Source: Crossiella cryophila (GTDB lineage: Bacteria; Actinomycetota; Actinomycetes; Mycobacteriales; Pseudonocardiaceae). Taken from it: a DNA stretch of 64,000 bases. Positions 62,637-64,000 of the stretch are shown one piece after another (positions within the stretch are counted from its first letter, which is position 1; each line of letters begins with the position of its first letter). The stretch is taken from NCBI RefSeq assembly GCF_014204915.1, contig NZ_JACHMH010000001.1, positions 2,852,001 to 2,916,000 on the forward strand, given 5' to 3'. The notes beneath the pieces are model-generated. The model was not told the origin of the DNA. It saw nothing but the letters and a program-made list of their open reading frames with translations, and did no database searches. The position numbers and the translations under genes are program-made.

Positions 62637-64000
62637 GTGAGTCGGCACACGGTGGACGAAGCGGCGATCCGGACGGCCCTGCCCAGGTGGCAGAGCCGGA
62701 CGGCGGGGATCGTGGCCACCGTGGTGCAGCTCTCCGTGCTGTCCTGCCTGCTGCTGTTCACCGTGACCGACCTGCACGGCGACGTCGCCGAGGACGACTA
62801 CAACGCCCCGGTCGTGCTCGCGGGCGAGGTCTTCAACGCCCTCGGCCTGCCGGTCGAGGCGAACATGGTGATCATGCTGGTGCTGGCCGTGCTCGGCGCG
62901 GCACTGCGCAGGCGCAAACGGGCCGCGCTGTGGGCGTTACTGCTGTTCCAGCTGATCAACCTGACCATCACGCTCACCGTGCTGCTGCTGGACTGGCTGT
63001 TCCCGCAGGCACTGGACATGCAACTGGACCTGGTCGACGGGCTGGCAGGCGACATCTGGTGGCGGCCACTGGTCACGGTGGCCATCTCGGTGTTCCTGCT
63101 GCTGCTCATCCCGGCCTTCCCGGCCCGGCTGGCCATCGGCGCCTGGCGGCGGGCGCTGGCCATGCTCGGCTCCGGCATGGTCCTGGTGGTCTGGATCGGC
63201 TGGGGCCTGACCCACCTGTACCCGGTCTCCGCCTTCGAGCCGACCGACCGGCTGTTGTGGGTGCTCAACCAGGTCACCGGCGAGATCCCGCCGGCCCGCC
63301 AGCTCGGCGTGGTGGACGGGCCAGGTTCGCTCAGTGTCACGCTCAGCCTACTCAGCGCGGTGGCGCTGGGCTACGCGCTGGCGGTGTTCTTCCGCGGTGT
63401 GCGCACCCAGCGGCTGATGTCCCCGGCCGAGGAGCTGCGGCTGCGCGAACTGCTGGCCGAGCACGGCGAACGCGACTCACTCGGCTACTTCGCCACCCGC
63501 CGGGACAAGAGCGTGCTGTTCGCGCCGAACGCGCAGGCCGCGGTCACCTACCGGGTGCTCGGCGGCACCAGCCTGGCCAGCGGTGATCCGCTCGGTGACC
63601 CGGACTACTGGCCGCAGGCCATCCACGCCTGGCTGGCCGAGGCCCGCCGCTACGGCTGGGTGCCAGGGGTGCTTGGCGCCTCCGAGGACGGCGCGCACGC
63701 CTACGCCGCGGCCGGGCTGAAGGTGCTGGAGATCGGCGACGAGGCGATCCTGGAGGTCCGCGACTTCAGCCTCACCGGCAGGCACCGCCGCGCGGTCCGG
63801 CAGGCGGTGAGCAGGCTGGAACGCGCCGGGTACACCGCGCGGATCCGCCGGCACGGCGAGATCCCACCGCATGAGCTGGGCAAACTGGTCGACCTGGCCC
63901 AGGAGTGGCGCGGCGAGGGCAGCGAGCGCGGGTTCTCCATGGCGCTGGGCCGCCTGGACGACGCCAGCGACGGGCGCTGCGTGATGGTCGAGGCCTACGA
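62637..64000 (+). CDS. lysX: LysX-like lysylphosphatidylglycerol synthase, 5' part
   Basis: At least 454 codons from GTG at 62637 (GTG at 62628 possible); it runs off the window. About six to seven membrane helices fill residues 20-255, followed by the soluble DUF2156/MprF-type transferase domain: DSLGYFATRRDKSVLFAPNA, SLASGDPLGDPDYWPQAI and RGFSMALGRLDD. These match LysX of M. tuberculosis, in which a lysyl-tRNA synthetase follows. It would modify phosphatidylglycerol with lysine, lowering sensitivity to cationic peptides. Whether the synthetase domain is present cannot be seen. Confidence 0.88.
   Translation, partial: MSRHTVDEAAIRTALPRWQSRTAGIVATVVQLSVLSCLLLFTVTDLHGDVAEDDYNAPVVLAGEVFNALGLPVEANMVIMLVLAVLGAALRRRKRAALWALLLFQLINLTITLTVLLLDWLFPQALDMQLDLVDGLAGDIWWRPLVTVAISVFLLLLIPAFPARLAIGAWRRALAMLGSGMVLVVWIGWGLTHLYPVSAFEPTDRLLWVLNQVTGEIPPARQLGVVDGPGSLSVTLSLLSAVALGYALAVFFRGVRTQRLMSPAEELRLRELLAEHGERDSLGYFATRRDKSVLFAPNAQAAVTYRVLGGTSLASGDPLGDPDYWPQAIHAWLAEARRYGWVPGVLGASEDGAHAYAAAGLKVLEIGDEAILEVRDFSLTGRHRRAVRQAVSRLERAGYTARIRRHGEIPPHELGKLVDLAQEWRGEGSERGFSMALGRLDDASDGRCVMVEAY

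Overview
The window is about 64 kb of high-GC chromosome with many GTG starts, stop/start overlaps of the GTGA and ATGA type, and purine-rich ribosome binding sites. Gene content points to an actinomycete of the order Pseudonocardiales (Saccharothrix, Crossiella or Amycolatopsis-like). The reasons are a FasR/fabD-fabH-acpP-fabF locus, homodimeric AceE, F420 and cobalamin genes, a mycobacterial-type lysX, and a PPE/EspG-type type VII secretion module. The genus cannot be fixed from the sequence alone.

Layout. (1) 0-5.3 kb: envelope acyltransferase (cut by the window edge), a DsbA-like/CcdA-like thiol redox pair, an anchored protein of unknown role, a DUF3145 protein and an anchored hypothetical; a gene-poor 1 kb follows with a 37-residue CxxCxGxG protein. 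(2) 6.3-11.2 kb: the type II fatty acid synthase operon fabD-fabH-acpP-fabF on the minus strand, preceded by its likely activator fasR. (3) 11.4-17.6 kb: secreted hydrolases (tripeptidyl aminopeptidase, beta-propeller phytase, M14 peptidase), a mechanosensitive-type membrane protein and ribM under an FMN riboswitch. (4) 17.6-21.8 kb: aceE, a DUF3052 protein, ahpE, tRNA-Val. (5) 22-29.4 kb: a TetR/SRPBCC pair, a four-gene type VII secretion substrate module (PE-like, DUF3558 lipoprotein, Gly-rich PPE-like, EspG-like), an enoyl-reductase-like protein and a second M14 peptidase. (6) 29.6-36.5 kb: a type II Wadjet-like SMC defence operon jetA-jetB-jetC with no jetD. (7) 36.6-44.6 kb: cobD, SURF1, fructosamine kinase, LMW phosphatase and PIG-L deacetylase, then cobC-like, Nif3, zinc-ribbon and RNase H/phosphatase genes. 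(8) 45.2-45.6 kb: RNase P RNA. (9) 46.1-54.5 kb: seven tightly packed genes forming a compact type IV secretion-like apparatus with no relaxase, coupling protein or integrase in view. (10) 54.5-64 kb: a probable new toxin-antitoxin pair, an RNB ribonuclease, npdG, a TroA-fold protein, prolyl aminopeptidase, a xi-class GST, panB, an alpha/beta hydrolase and the start of lysX.

Blocks 2, 4 and 7 carry homologues of the Mycobacterium tuberculosis Rv2228c-Rv2245 neighbourhood. Blocks 3, 5 and 6 look like accessory insertions into this conserved skeleton.

The items most worth a second look are the Wadjet operon missing its nuclease gene, the orphan type IV-like cluster, the toxin-antitoxin pair under an 11-bp-arm operator, and the near-palindrome GTCCAC(A/T)GTGGA, which recurs in unrelated genes always in the reading frame Ser-Thr-Val-Asp/Glu.
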